Assembly: GCF_050920755.1 (NCBI RefSeq)
Contig: NZ_CP158480.1
Span: 1,674,001-1,738,000, forward strand
DNA from: Oligella sp050920755
GTDB lineage: Bacteria; Pseudomonadota; Gammaproteobacteria; Burkholderiales; Burkholderiaceae_B
Length of the DNA stretch: 64,000 nt
Direction: 5' to 3'
The position numbers were made by a program, and so were the translations under genes. Positions 15,445 to 24,597 of this stretch are shown here, one piece after another. Within the stretch, counting starts at the first letter, position 1. The number at the start of each line of letters is the position of its first letter. The notes below the pieces were generated by a model that saw nothing but the letters and a program-made list of their open reading frames with translations, was not told the DNA's origin and ran no database searches.

Positions 15445-17415
15445 TTAAACATCAAGATCGGCGAGATTGCCCTTTTCCTCTAACCAAGCACGACGCTGCT
15501 GGGCCTCACCGCGGGACATTAACATATCAAACATCTTCATGGTTTCTTCAGGGCTGAATTCACCATAGCTGACCGGCAACAAGCGACGCGTATCCGGATT
15601 CATCGTGGTTTCCCATAATTGCTCCGGACTCATCTCACCCAAGCCCTTAAAGCGACTGATGCTGAGATGCGCTTCCTTATAACCCTCGACATTAATCAAC
15701 TTATCAACGGTGGAGTCTAATTCACGCTCATCCAAACAATAAATCTTACGTGTGGGGCGCTTACCCTGCGTCGGCACATCAATACGGAATAAAGGCGGCT
15801 GCGCCACGTAAACAAAGCCATTTTCCACCAATTTAGGGAAGTGACGATAGAACAAGGTTAACAGCAAGACCTGAATATGTGAACCGTCCACATCCGCATC
15901 CGATAAAATGCAAATACGACGATAACGTAAACCCGATAAATCCACGGAGTCTTTGGGACCATGAGGATCGACGCCGATTGCCACGGAAATATCATGAATC
16001 TCCTTGTTGGCAAATAAGCGATCCCGCTCCACTTCCCAAGCGTTGAGCACCTTACCGCGGAGCGGCAGAATCGCCTGAAACTCTTTATCGCGCCCCATTT
16101 TGGCAGAACCGCCGGCAGAATCACCCTCCACCAAAAACACCTCAGTGCGGGTCGGATCATCGGATTCACAATCGGTTAGCTTGCCGGGTAGTACAGCAAC
16201 GCCGGAACTCTTGCGCTTCTCTACCTTTTTCGCGGAACGGGCACGTGCCTGGGCTTGACGAATCGCCATTTCAGCCAGTAAACGGCCCCAATCGACGTTA
16301 CTATTGAGCCATAATTCAAAGGCACTTTTCACATAATTACTGACTAAACGCACAGCATCACGGCTATTGAGACGCTCCTTGGTCTGGCCTTGGAACTGTG
16401 GATCCAACATACGTACCGACAACACAAAACTTGCGCGCGCAAATAAATCCTCTGCCAATAAACGCACGCCTTTAGGTAATAAATTATGTAAATCGATAAA
16501 GGCCTTAAGCGCGTTAAATAAACCCTCGCGCAAACCCGCCTCATGGGTACCGCCATTAAGCGTTGGAATAAGATTCACATAGGACTCGCGTGCAACCGCT
16601 CCCTCAATAGTCCACGCCACAAGCCATTCACAACCCTCACCCTCGGCAAAGCTCTCATCATGCGCATCGGCAAATTGCTTACCCTCAAACATAGGGATCA
16701 GCAACTCATCACCCGCCAATTCCTCTTCAAGATAGCCGCGTAAACCGTCGCTATAGCACCAATTCAGCGTCTGACCGCTTTTCTCATTGATCAGGGTAAT
16801 GGAGACGCCCGGTAGCAACACCGCTTTACTACGTAATAAACGCTGTAAATCAGCCACAGGGATATTGGGGCTGTCAAAATACTTAGGATCAGGCCAAACA
16901 CGCACAAAGGTACCGGTTTTGCGGGCCGGTGCTTTGCCGATGACTTTTAAAGGTTCGGCTACATGACCACCGTCGGCAAACACCAATTGATGCTGATCAC
17001 CACCGCGGGTAACAACTACCTCTAAACGGTTAGATAAAGCATTTGTCACGGACACACCCACGCCATGCAGACCACCTGAGAAAGCATAGGCGGAATTACT
17101 GTCCTTATTGAATTTACCACCGGCATGAAGACGGGTAAAAACAATTTCCACCACCGGCGCGTTTTCTTCCTTGTGCCAGCCAACGGGAATGCCGCGACCG
17201 TCATCCTCAACGCTGACGCTCTGATCCTTGTGCAGCGTCACGATAATCTGTTGACAGACTCCGGCTAAGGCCTCGTCGGCCGCATTATCAATCACCTCTT
17301 GAATAATATGCAAAGGCGATTCCGTACGAGTATACATACCGGGGCGCTCACGCACCGGCTCCAGACCTTTCAGTATCTGTATCGAGCTTTCTTCGTAGCT
17401 TTGTTGTTTAGACAT
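15445..17415 (-). CDS. parE: DNA topoisomerase IV subunit B
   Basis: The 656-residue ATPase subunit of topoisomerase IV. The GHKL ATP site is visible as EVIDNAADEALAG, DDGRGIPV and GGLHGVGVSVTNALS. The TOPRIM metal site is EGDSAGGSA and DADVDGSHI. The C-terminal FKGLGEMSPEQLWETTM motif that contacts ParC is intact. It is first in the parE-parC operon and is divergent from trxA across a 350-base spacer. Confidence 0.96.
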   Translation of the reverse strand: MSKQQSYEESSIQILKGLEPVRERPGMYTRTESPLHIIQEVIDNAADEALAGVCQQIIVTLHKDQSVSVEDDGRGIPVGWHKEENAPVVEIVFTRLHAGGKFNKDSNSAYAFSGGLHGVGVSVTNALSNRLEVVVTRGGDQHQLVFADGGHVAEPLKVIGKAPARKTGTFVRVWPDPKYFDSPNIPVADLQRLLRSKAVLLPGVSITLINEKSGQTLNWCYSDGLRGYLEEELAGDELLIPMFEGKQFADAHDESFAEGEGCEWLVAWTIEGAVARESYVNLIPTLNGGTHEAGLREGLFNALKAFIDLHNLLPKGVRLLAEDLFARASFVLSVRMLDPQFQGQTKERLNSRDAVRLVSNYVKSAFELWLNSNVDWGRLLAEMAIRQAQARARSAKKVEKRKSSGVAVLPGKLTDCESDDPTRTEVFLVEGDSAGGSAKMGRDKEFQAILPLRGKVLNAWEVERDRLFANKEIHDISVAIGVDPHGPKDSVDLSGLRYRRICILSDADVDGSHIQVLLLTLFYRHFPKLVENGFVYVAQPPLFRIDVPTQGKRPTRKIYCLDERELDSTVDKLINVEGYKEAHLSISRFKGLGEMSPEQLWETTMNPDTRRLLPVSYGEFSPEETMKMFDMLMSRGEAQQRRAWLEEKGNLADLDV

Positions 17416-17765
17416 ACCGGCTAATTGAATAATTGATTGAAATTGTAAAAATAAGACATTCTATAGTCTATATCGAATTTTGTTGAGCATCCGGACTCAT
17501 TCAGCAACATTGAATAGATTTTAATGTTATTCTAACCACATAAAATAATATATGCTTTCCTCACCTCGTGTGAGTCTCCATATAATAATAAGCATTATTT
17601 CTATGGCCTCAATGATTTCGCAGGCTGAATTAGATTCCCATTTGTAGACACTACCTTGTCTTCTTTGCGTGGACAGTAATTGCTATAGCTTGAGAGCATA
17701 GACGCTTACTGCATAAGCATTTTAAGGCGACAATGGCTTTCATAACCTATTAAAGAGTATAAATT
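17416..17765. other. divergent spacer between parE and trxA
   Basis: A 350-base AT-rich spacer that must hold promoters for parE (minus) and trxA (plus). A TATAAT-like box occurs on the plus strand at 17581-17586, but without a good -35 at the right distance. A 14-codon ORF at 17603-17647 has no clear ribosome site and was not called a gene. Nothing else is recognisable. Confidence 0.5.
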
Positions 17766-18089
17766 ATGAGTAATATCATTAATGCTACAGACGCAAGCTT
17801 TGATGCTGATGTCTTAGAATCCGTAGTACCTGTGTTAGTTGACTTCTGGGCACCATGGTGCGGCCCTTGCCGTCAAATTGCTCCGGTATTGGAAGAGCTG
17901 GCTCAAGACTACGCCGATCAAGTACGTGTGGTCAAAGTGGACGTACAGGAGCACCCACAGGTTGCGGCCAGATTCGGTATCCGTAGTATTCCTACCCTGA
18001 AAACTTTTAAAGCCGGTCAGGAAGTGGCGACCCAAGTCGGAGCTGCCAATAAGCAACAACTCGCCTCCTTAATCGAGCAAGCCCTTTAA
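17766..18089 (+). CDS. trxA: thioredoxin 1
   Basis: A 107-residue cytosolic thioredoxin that reduces protein disulfides with electrons from thioredoxin reductase. The active site WCGPC is at residues 31-35 and the cis-proline motif SIPT at about 75-78. Length and fold markers are those of E. coli TrxA. An AAAGAG ribosome-site-like sequence precedes the ATG. rho follows 76 bases downstream on the same strand; a trxA-rho pair is common in proteobacteria. Confidence 0.97.
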   Translation: MSNIINATDASFDADVLESVVPVLVDFWAPWCGPCRQIAPVLEELAQDYADQVRVVKVDVQEHPQVAARFGIRSIPTLKTFKAGQEVATQVGAANKQQLASLIEQAL

Positions 18090-18165
18090 TTTTTTAACAT
18101 TTCTACTGCGCGCAGCCGAATTCACTCGGCTGCCATTTGAATAAACTCATTAACACATCATAACA

Positions 18166-19422
18166 ATGCATTTAAACGAACTAAAGTCTTTACACGTCAC
18201 CGAATTGCTGGAATTGGCTCAACAATTAGAAATCGATAACGCCAATCGCTTTCGCAAACAGGAGTTGATGTTTGCAATCATGAAAAAACGCGCTAAAGCT
18301 GGCGAGCAGATCTTCGGTGATGGCGTGCTGGAGATTTTGCCGGACGGTTTCGGCTTTTTACGTTCCCCGGAGACCTCCTACCTAGCCAATACGGACGATA
18401 TTTATATCTCACCTTCACAAATCCGTCGCTTTAATCTACACACCGGTGACTCGGTTGAGGGTGAAGTACGCGTGCCTAAGGATAACGAGCGTTACTTTGC
18501 ATTGGTCAAAGTAGAAAAGGTTAACGGTGTTGCACCGGAGCGTGTTAAGCATCGCATGATGTTTGAAAACTTAACCCCCCTGCACCCGGATGAGCCGCTG
18601 ATTTTAGAGCGTGACATTCGCAGCGAGGAAAATAACACCGGTCGTATTTTGGATATTTTTGCCCCACTCGGTAAGGGTCAACGCGCGTTAATTGTGGCTC
18701 CACCAAAATCCGGTAAAACCGTGATGATGCAGCATATTGCACACTCCATTACTACCAACTATCCCGATGCCACATTAATTGTCCTGCTCGTGGATGAACG
18801 TCCTGAGGAAGTGACTGAGATGCAGAGAACCGTGCGCGGTGAAGTGGTGGCTTCCACCTTTGATGAGCCCGCCACACGTCACGTTCAGGTAGCGGAAATG
18901 GTGATTGAAAAGGCTAAGCGTCTGGTAGAGCTGAAAAAGGATGTGATTATTCTTTTAGACTCCATTACGCGTTTAGCACGTGCTTATAACACCGTTATCC
19001 CCGCTTCCGGTAAGGTACTGACCGGTGGTATGGATGCCAATGCCTTACACCGTCCCAAGCGCTTTTTCGGTGCGGCGCGTAATGTCGAGGAAGGTGGTTC
19101 ATTAACCATTATCGGTACCGCCCTGATTGAAACCGGCAGCCGTATGGACGATGTGATTTATGAGGAGTTTAAGGGTACCGGTAATTGCGAGGTACATCTG
19201 GAGCGTCGCTTAGCCGAAAGACGTCTTTATCCGGCCATCAATCTCAATAAATCCGGTACACGTCGTGAGGAACTTTTAATGAAACCGGAGGACTTACAAA
19301 AGGTATGGATCCTGCGCAAGTTCATTCACGATATGGATGAGATTGAGGCTATGGAGTTTATTTTAGGTAAAATCAAAGAAACCAAAAACAATGCGGAGTT
19401 CTTTGAAATGATGAAGAAATAA
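18166..19422 (+). CDS. rho: transcription termination factor Rho
   Basis: A 418-residue hexameric RNA helicase that ends transcription at C-rich unstructured RNA. The N-terminal helical domain (1-47) is followed by the RNA-binding cold-shock-like fold (GVLEILPDGFGFLR at 53-66), Walker A APPKSGKT at about 178-185, the Q-loop region (LLDSITRLARAYN) and the R-loop region (GGMDANALHRPKRFFGAARN). There is no insertion domain. A strong intrinsic terminator follows. Confidence 0.97.
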   Translation: MHLNELKSLHVTELLELAQQLEIDNANRFRKQELMFAIMKKRAKAGEQIFGDGVLEILPDGFGFLRSPETSYLANTDDIYISPSQIRRFNLHTGDSVEGEVRVPKDNERYFALVKVEKVNGVAPERVKHRMMFENLTPLHPDEPLILERDIRSEENNTGRILDIFAPLGKGQRALIVAPPKSGKTVMMQHIAHSITTNYPDATLIVLLVDERPEEVTEMQRTVRGEVVASTFDEPATRHVQVAEMVIEKAKRLVELKKDVIILLDSITRLARAYNTVIPASGKVLTGGMDANALHRPKRFFGAARNVEEGGSLTIIGTALIETGSRMDDVIYEEFKGTGNCEVHLERRLAERRLYPAINLNKSGTRREELLMKPEDLQKVWILRKFIHDMDEIEAMEFILGKIKETKNNAEFFEMMKK

Positions 19423-19431
19423 ACCGTGGTT

Positions 19432-19470
19432 AAGCGCAAATGAGGGATTCTACATTTGCGCTTTTTTATT
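19432..19470 (+). terminator. intrinsic terminator after rho
   Basis: AAGCGCAAATG (19432-19442) pairs with CATTTGCGCTT (19453-19463), a perfect 11-bp stem with a 10-base loop followed by a T-rich tail (19462-19475). It starts nine bases after the rho stop. Confidence 0.92.
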
Positions 19471-19490
19471 TTTTTGACTAAGGGGTAACT

Positions 19491-19562
19491 ATGCAAGACT
19501 TTACTACTGAAGTGGATAAGTATCATCAACCTACCGAAAAGCAAAAAAACTACCTGCTGGTA
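19491..19562 (+). pseudogene. 5' fragment of a DUF4870-type membrane protein gene, cut by IS256
   Basis: The ATG at 19491, after AGGGG, opens 24 codons (MQDFTTEVDKYH...QKNYLLV) and then runs into IS256 and a stop. The missing part is at 24598-24903 on the opposite strand. Joined at the shared target site TGCTGGTA, the two give an uninterrupted 125-residue protein (NYLLV-TYIVFAVGLFTVGV...). The gene was broken by the IS insertion and its halves were then separated by inversion. Confidence 0.93.
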
Positions 19563-20887
19563 GAGGCTGTAAGATATTTTGTGTAACTGATTTTCTTATA
19601 AATAGTTCAGAACTCTGTCCTCGAACTCTATACTAAACTGGTTTAGAGCTTGACGCCAGTTCCTAATTGGCATTGTCCATTTTTTACTTGCCTCGTGAAT
19701 TGCTAAATACACCACTTTCAGGGCAGCCTCGTCATTCGGAAAGAGTTTATGGCGCTTGGTTGCCTTACGGATAACGCTGTTAAGCGACTCGATGGCGTTC
19801 GTTGTGTAGATGGCGCGTCGAATATCTTCCGGATACGCAAAGAGCGTGGCGACATGGTGCCAATGATTACGCCATGACTGTACGGCAAACGCATAATTAG
19901 GCCACCGGCTTTCAAAGGCATCAAGGGCTTGCAAGCCCTCTGACTCCGTTGCTGCTTGATAAATTGCTTTCAGGTCTTTGGTGACCGCTCTAGCGTCTTT
20001 CCACGATACAAAGCGCATGGTATTGCGTACCATGTGCACAATGCACAGTTGCACCTTCGTCTGAGGGTAGACTGCTTCAATTGCCTCAGGAAAGCCCTTA
20101 AGACCGTCCACGCAAGCAATTAAGATGTCTTCCAGTCCCCGATTCTTAAGCTCGGTTAAAATGCCAAGCCAGAAGCGCGCACCCTCGTTCTGAGCTATCC
20201 ATAGACCTAAGAGCTCTTTATGGCCCGCCGGATTGACACCTAAAGCGATGTAAATGGACTTATTAACGATGCGCTGATTCTCTCTTACTTTCAGCACAAT
20301 GCAGTCCAAGTAGACGATAGGATAGAGATTGTCCAAGGGGCGGTTCTGCCATTCCTTGAGCTCCTCCATCACCTTCTCTGTGACATGACTGATCAGCATG
20401 GGAGAGACATCCACATCATAGAATTCCTGCAAGGTGTCAGCAATCTCCCGAGTGGTCATCCCCTTGCCATACAAGGCGATAATCTGATCGTCCAATACGC
20501 CGGTGCGGGTTTGGTGTTTTTTAACGATTTGCGGCTCAAACGTGGCGTTGCGGTCTCTCGGCACCGCGATCTCAAACTGCGCCTTATTGCCCTTTAACGT
20601 CTTCTTGCTATAGCCATTGCGACTATTACCCGCTTGCTTAGCACCTTTAGCGTGCTTCTCATAGCCAAGATGCGCATCAAGCTCTGCAGCCAAAGCAGTC
20701 TCATAGAGGTGCTTACGAAGTGTATCGGCAAGCGCCTCGATATCAGCACCATCCGTCGGGTTTACATTTAATTGTTTAATTAAGGATTTAATTAAGTCAT
20801 CGTTTTTAGTCATGTAACTTACCATTTAAAATACTCCTGTTAAGGATAAAGGTTTTAAGGTAGTTACACAAAATTATTTATAGGCTC
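19563..20887 (-). mobile_element. IS256-family insertion sequence, copy 1
   Basis: 1325 bases carrying one transposase. The ends are imperfect inverted repeats: GAGGCTGTAAGATATTTTGT at the left and, inverted, GAGCCTATAAATAATTTTGT at the right. The left flank carries TGCTGGTA, but the right flank (AGTAGGAC) does not match it, so no direct target duplication is present. The missing partner is found, inverted, at the left of copy 2. The encoded protein is identical to that of copy 2. Confidence 0.95.
19596..20825 (-). CDS. IS256-family transposase (copy 1)
   Basis: A 409-residue mutator-type DDE transposase. Likely catalytic residues are Asp174 (VYLDCIV), Asp240 (ACVDGLKGF) and Glu346 (TTNAIESLNS). 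The signature region around 234-270 (ILIACVDGLKGFPEAI... CIVHMVRNTMRF) is intact. The ATG at 20825 lies eight bases after GGAG. Nothing indicates inactivation. Confidence 0.95.
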   Translation of the reverse strand: MVSYMTKNDDLIKSLIKQLNVNPTDGADIEALADTLRKHLYETALAAELDAHLGYEKHAKGAKQAGNSRNGYSKKTLKGNKAQFEIAVPRDRNATFEPQIVKKHQTRTGVLDDQIIALYGKGMTTREIADTLQEFYDVDVSPMLISHVTEKVMEELKEWQNRPLDNLYPIVYLDCIVLKVRENQRIVNKSIYIALGVNPAGHKELLGLWIAQNEGARFWLGILTELKNRGLEDILIACVDGLKGFPEAIEAVYPQTKVQLCIVHMVRNTMRFVSWKDARAVTKDLKAIYQAATESEGLQALDAFESRWPNYAFAVQSWRNHWHHVATLFAYPEDIRRAIYTTNAIESLNSVIRKATKRHKLFPNDEAALKVVYLAIHEASKKWTMPIRNWRQALNQFSIEFEDRVLNYL

Positions 20888-20954
20888 AGTAGGACGTTAT
20901 ATACCTCTACTTGTGGAAATACTAGCTCTCCGCTTACAGTTTCGATAAAGCCCC

Positions 20955-21806
20955 TCAATAATTCCTCACCAAAACCTCCTCCACACCCCCACGTTTTAAT
21001 GCTTTAGAATTAATCGCCCGTCTTGCCTGCACGATATGAACATCATAATCGCTATATAAATCCAAGATAAACTCAGTGGCGGAGTTGGAAAGTAGGAACT
21101 TGATGCCTTTTTTGTGTAGCTCATCACAAACTGCTTTTAAGGCAATTTGATCGTTTTCATCAAAACCGCCTTTCACATAGCCGGTGAAATTAGCGCTTCT
21201 GGATACCGGATGGTAGGGGGGATCGAAATAGACAAAAGCATTTTGATCAATATTTTTTAGGGTATCGGCATAATGCCCGCAGCTGATGGTGATTTGCCGG
21301 GTATTTAAAAAATGACTGACCGCCCGTATTACCGCTTCATTGATGATATTAGGGTTCTTATAACGACCAAAGGGGGCGTTAAAATAACCGGCTTTATTGA
21401 CGCGGTACAGGCCGTTAAAGCAGGTTTTATTGAGATAAATAAGGCGGGAGGCGCGTTCAATGGGACTTAGATCGGTAAAAGACTCACTGCGGTCTAAAGC
21501 GCGAATGGCATAAAAATACTCCGCATTATTTTTATGCTTTTTGAGATCCTTAATCAGTGCTTCAGGATGATTTTTTATCACCAAGTAGGCGTTAATTAAC
21601 TCATCATTAACGTCATTGATAACGGCACGTTCCGGTTGTAGGTGAAAGAGTACCGATCCGCCACCGATAAAAGGTTCGATATGGGTGTGCCGGGCATAAT
21701 CATCGGGTAGCAAGCGGCAAATTTCCGCTAATAACTGCCGTTTACCACCCGCCCATTTAAGAAAGGGCATAAGCATGCGGTTTTGTCCCAATTCACGCAC
21801 TGCCAT
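20955..21806 (-). CDS. dam: DNA adenine methylase (Dam/D12 class)
   Basis: A 283-residue N6-adenine methyltransferase, probably specific for GATC as for other D12-class Dam proteins. The S-adenosylmethionine site PFLKWAGGKR is at about residues 14-23 and the second SAM-site motif EPFIGGGSV at about 44-52. The catalytic DPPY is at about 195-198. No endonuclease gene is adjacent, so it looks solitary. It starts seven bases after the arsB stop; ATG 21806 is preferred to the GTG at 21809. It lies in the segment inverted between the two IS256 copies. Confidence 0.92.
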   Translation of the reverse strand: MAVRELGQNRMLMPFLKWAGGKRQLLAEICRLLPDDYARHTHIEPFIGGGSVLFHLQPERAVINDVNDELINAYLVIKNHPEALIKDLKKHKNNAEYFYAIRALDRSESFTDLSPIERASRLIYLNKTCFNGLYRVNKAGYFNAPFGRYKNPNIINEAVIRAVSHFLNTRQITISCGHYADTLKNIDQNAFVYFDPPYHPVSRSANFTGYVKGGFDENDQIALKAVCDELHKKGIKFLLSNSATEFILDLYSDYDVHIVQARRAINSKALKRGGVEEVLVRNY

Positions 21807-21813
21807 CACTTTT

Positions 21814-23124
21814 CTAAACTGTTCCGACCAATCCTAACCACCAAACTAATGCTACCAGTGTAGCAAGGAGTACCGGTGGGGTGATGATTAGACCGATTTT
21901 CATATACTGTGCCCAGCTGATTCGATAGCCTTTTTCTGCTAATACATGTAACCACAGGAGGGTGGCTAAGCTACCGATAGGAGTGAATTTGGGGCCTAAA
22001 TCATTGCCGATGATATTGGCATAAATCATGAGTTCCTTGGTCGTGGTAGTGATATTTGCCTGATCGATAGCTAAAGCACCCACCAGCGTGGAGGGTAGGT
22101 TGTTGACGATGGAGGCCACAATGGCACTGAGAAAACCGGTGCCGAGGGTAGCGATAAAATCGCCTTGGCCGGCGAGCCATTGCAAAGCCATTGCCCCATA
22201 AGCGGTTAAACCGGCATTATTGAGACCGTAAACCACCAAGTACATGGCAAGGTAGAACCATACAATCTGCCAAGGTGCGTGTTTTAAAACATGGCTGACG
22301 GAAACCACCGCATCAGAGCCGTTTTTCCACCAACGACCGGCAATGATCATCAATAGTAGCGCAGCACTACCGGTAACGATGGAAATGGGTACATTGAGTG
22401 GGCCGGCAATAAAATACGCTAATAAAAGCAAAGCGAGAATCGGAAAGGCCGCTTTAAATAGTAAGGGATCGCGAATGGCGGTCTTGGGTAAATCAAGAGT
22501 GCTCACATCATAGCGCTGAGGAATATCCTTTCTAAAGACCAACCACAATACGCCCAGGTTGGCGGCGAGCGAAGCAAGATTGACCGGCATCATTACCAAG
22601 GCATAGCGATCAAAGCCAATGCCGAAGAAATTCGCACTGACAATATTCACCAGATTGGAAATAACAAGCGGTAGGCTGGTTGTATCAGCCACAAAACCCG
22701 TAGCGATGATAAAAGCAAAAGCGGCTTTGGGAGCAAATTTCATTTGCAGTAAAATTGCAATCACAATAGGGGTAAGTAACAGCACGGCACCGTCATTGGC
22801 AAAAAAGGCAGTCATGACGGCGCCCAACAATATGATCAATGGAAACAGTTGATGCCCGCGACCACTGCCCCAACGTGAAATATGTAAGGCGGCCCAAGCA
22901 AAAAATCCGGCGGCATCAAGAATAAGGGAAATAATAATCAATGCCACAAAGGTAAAGGTCGCGTCCCAAACAATTTGCCATACCACTGCCACATCAGACC
23001 ATTGAACCACACCCAGAATTAAGGCGAGAACAGCACCGCCACCGGCACTCCAACCGATACCTAAACCTTTAGGTTGCCGGATAACGAGGCTTAGGGTAAT
23101 GATAAAAATCAGCAGGGCAAGCAT
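21814..23124 (-). CDS. arsB: arsenite efflux transporter ArsB
   Basis: A 436-residue inner-membrane antiporter with about 11-12 hydrophobic segments. It matches ArsB along its length, for example RQPKGLGIGWSA, ALHISRWGSGRG, FFANDGAVLLLTPIVIAIL, TTSLPLVISNLVNIVSA, FRKDIPQRYD and GNDLGPKFTPIGSLATLLWL. It would export arsenite or antimonite, alone with the membrane potential or with an ArsA ATPase. No arsR, arsC or arsA is beside it. The open frame extends 54 codons upstream, overlapping dusC, but the family start is MLALLIFIITL at 23124. Confidence 0.93.
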   Translation of the reverse strand: MLALLIFIITLSLVIRQPKGLGIGWSAGGGAVLALILGVVQWSDVAVVWQIVWDATFTFVALIIISLILDAAGFFAWAALHISRWGSGRGHQLFPLIILLGAVMTAFFANDGAVLLLTPIVIAILLQMKFAPKAAFAFIIATGFVADTTSLPLVISNLVNIVSANFFGIGFDRYALVMMPVNLASLAANLGVLWLVFRKDIPQRYDVSTLDLPKTAIRDPLLFKAAFPILALLLLAYFIAGPLNVPISIVTGSAALLLMIIAGRWWKNGSDAVVSVSHVLKHAPWQIVWFYLAMYLVVYGLNNAGLTAYGAMALQWLAGQGDFIATLGTGFLSAIVASIVNNLPSTLVGALAIDQANITTTTKELMIYANIIGNDLGPKFTPIGSLATLLWLHVLAEKGYRISWAQYMKIGLIITPPVLLATLVALVWWLGLVGTV

Positions 23125-23168
23125 TTTAAAACCTATGATTGATTCAGAGAGGACGGCAAAGGCGCCCT

Positions 23169-24170
23169 TTAGTTTAGTTTTGTGGCGTCTGCACGATCCA
23201 TTTGCAGTGAAGATGCCTTGGTCACTTCTTCCAGCAACAGTGCTCTGGCATCGCCCAAGATGCGAATGACCTTGATCTGCTGCCACAGGGCTTTGGCTTC
23301 AGGATAGTGCGTGGACATCATGGCGAGCCATTGTTTATAGCGTCCGAGTAAGCGTGACTCCGTGGTGTGTGGACCATAAAGCAGGGTGCGACCATCCAGA
23401 AAGCGCAGCTGCATTTGTAGCAGATCTAACCAACTGAATAAGGCGTTATCCGAATCTTGACGTATACAATGCGTGATATCGGGGGTGGTGACGGCGCCAC
23501 GGCCAATCATCAAGTCTTCACAGGCAGACTCCGCTTGACACTGCTTGGCGTCGGCATTATTCCAGATTTCGCCGTTGGCAATCACATTGATTTTTAGTGC
23601 TTCACGAATCGGGCGCACTTGATCCCAAAACGCAGGGGGTTTGTAGCCCTCGGCCTTCGTTCGTGCATGTACGGTCAGCCAAGCAGCGCCGGCGTCCTCA
23701 ATGGCATGGGCATTTTCCAAGGTAAAATTGCGATCCATGTAGCCGAGACGCATTTTAGCCGAGACCGGAACTGCTGCCGGTACGGCTTCGCGAACGGCTT
23801 TGACCAATTCATAAATCGTCTCCGGCTCATCCAATAACACTGAGCCGCCACGGTGTCTATTAACAGTTTTGGCGGGGCAACCGAAATTCATATCAATCGC
23901 CGGTGCACCTAATTCCACCGCCCTGGCGGCATTGGCAGCAAGCATGTCAGGATTATTACCTAATAACTGCACGTGTACCGGCGTACCGGCAGCCGTTTTA
24001 CCGCCATTTTCTAATTCCGGGCAAGCCAGATAAAAAGTGTTTTTAGGTAATACACTATCCGTGATGCGAATAAACTCAGTGACGCACCAGTCAAACGCAC
24101 CGGTCGCACTCAGTAAATCACGCATTAAAGGATCGGTTAAGCCCTCCATCGGGGCAAGCACAAGTTTCAC
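23169..24170 (-). CDS. dusC: tRNA-dihydrouridine(16) synthase
   Basis: FMN enzyme that reduces uridine to dihydrouridine in tRNA. The family start KLVLAPMEGLTDPLMRDLL is present. The catalytic cysteine is in MNFGCPAKTVNRHRGG, followed by SAKMRLGY, LTVHARTKAEGY, VIANGEIWN and MIGRGA. Overall similarity is to DusC rather than DusA or DusB. The start is uncertain: GTG 24170 fits the family length (333 residues), while the frame extends to a GTG at 24239; neither has a strong ribosome site. It precedes arsB by 44 bases and may share its transcript. Confidence 0.9.
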   Translation of the reverse strand: MKLVLAPMEGLTDPLMRDLLSATGAFDWCVTEFIRITDSVLPKNTFYLACPELENGGKTAAGTPVHVQLLGNNPDMLAANAARAVELGAPAIDMNFGCPAKTVNRHRGGSVLLDEPETIYELVKAVREAVPAAVPVSAKMRLGYMDRNFTLENAHAIEDAGAAWLTVHARTKAEGYKPPAFWDQVRPIREALKINVIANGEIWNNADAKQCQAESACEDLMIGRGAVTTPDITHCIRQDSDNALFSWLDLLQMQLRFLDGRTLLYGPHTTESRLLGRYKQWLAMMSTHYPEAKALWQQIKVIRILGDARALLLEEVTKASSLQMDRADATKLN

Positions 24171-24280
24171 AATTGAGGAAAAATTAAATGTATTATTTTT
24201 GAAGCTGATAGTATAGCGAAGTTGAGACGGAATCTTCACATCTTAAAAATATCTTTTATAAATAGTCGGGAGCAGCGTTT

Positions 24281-24499
24281 ATGTCAATACAAGCCGGTAT
24301 TTATCGTCATTATAAGGGACAGCTTTATCAAGTTTTTCGTGTGGTAAAGCACAGTGAAACCGAGGAGGATTTAGTCTACTACCAGTGCTTATACGGTGAT
24401 TATTCCTTTTGGGTAAGGCCCTTGGCCATGTTTAGCGAAGCGGTGCTTGATGCAGATGGGCGTCAGGTAGCGCGTTTTGAGTTGATAAAAGCGCTCTGA
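24281..24499 (+). CDS. DUF1653 family protein
   Basis: A 72-residue cytosolic protein with the compact DUF1653 pattern YRHYKGQLYQVFRVVKHSET followed by LVYYQCLYGDYSFWVRPLAMF. Function unknown; a small beta fold. It is divergent from dusC, with 110 bases between their starts. It lies inside the inverted IS256-bounded segment, so its present plus orientation is the reverse of the ancestral one. Confidence 0.85.
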   Translation: MSIQAGIYRHYKGQLYQVFRVVKHSETEEDLVYYQCLYGDYSFWVRPLAMFSEAVLDADGRQVARFELIKAL

Positions 24500-24543
24500 T
24501 ACATCCCCTCAACCTCTTTTCTAAGAAGCCCAAAGGAAGGGCT

Positions 24544-24569
24544 TAAAAAAGGCCTTCAAAAGAAGGCCT
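24544..24569 (-). terminator. intrinsic terminator, minus strand
   Basis: AGGCCTTC (24562-24569 read on minus) pairs with GAAGGCCT (24550-24557) around a four-base loop, followed by a T-run on the minus strand (24544-24549). It lies just beyond the stop of the DUF4870 fragment at 24598, which it must have served before the gene was split. Confidence 0.85.
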
Positions 24570-24597
24570 ACTTACAGCTCAAGATAATGATTTAAGC

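Noticed and set aside
17603..17647. 14-codon ORF in the parE-trxA spacer
   Set aside because: Too short, no ribosome site and no regulatory hairpin pair as in leader peptides.
23125..23286. N-terminal extension of the arsB frame by 54 codons
   Set aside because: The extension overlaps dusC, is hydrophilic and unlike ArsB; family alignment starts at MLALLIFIITL (23124).
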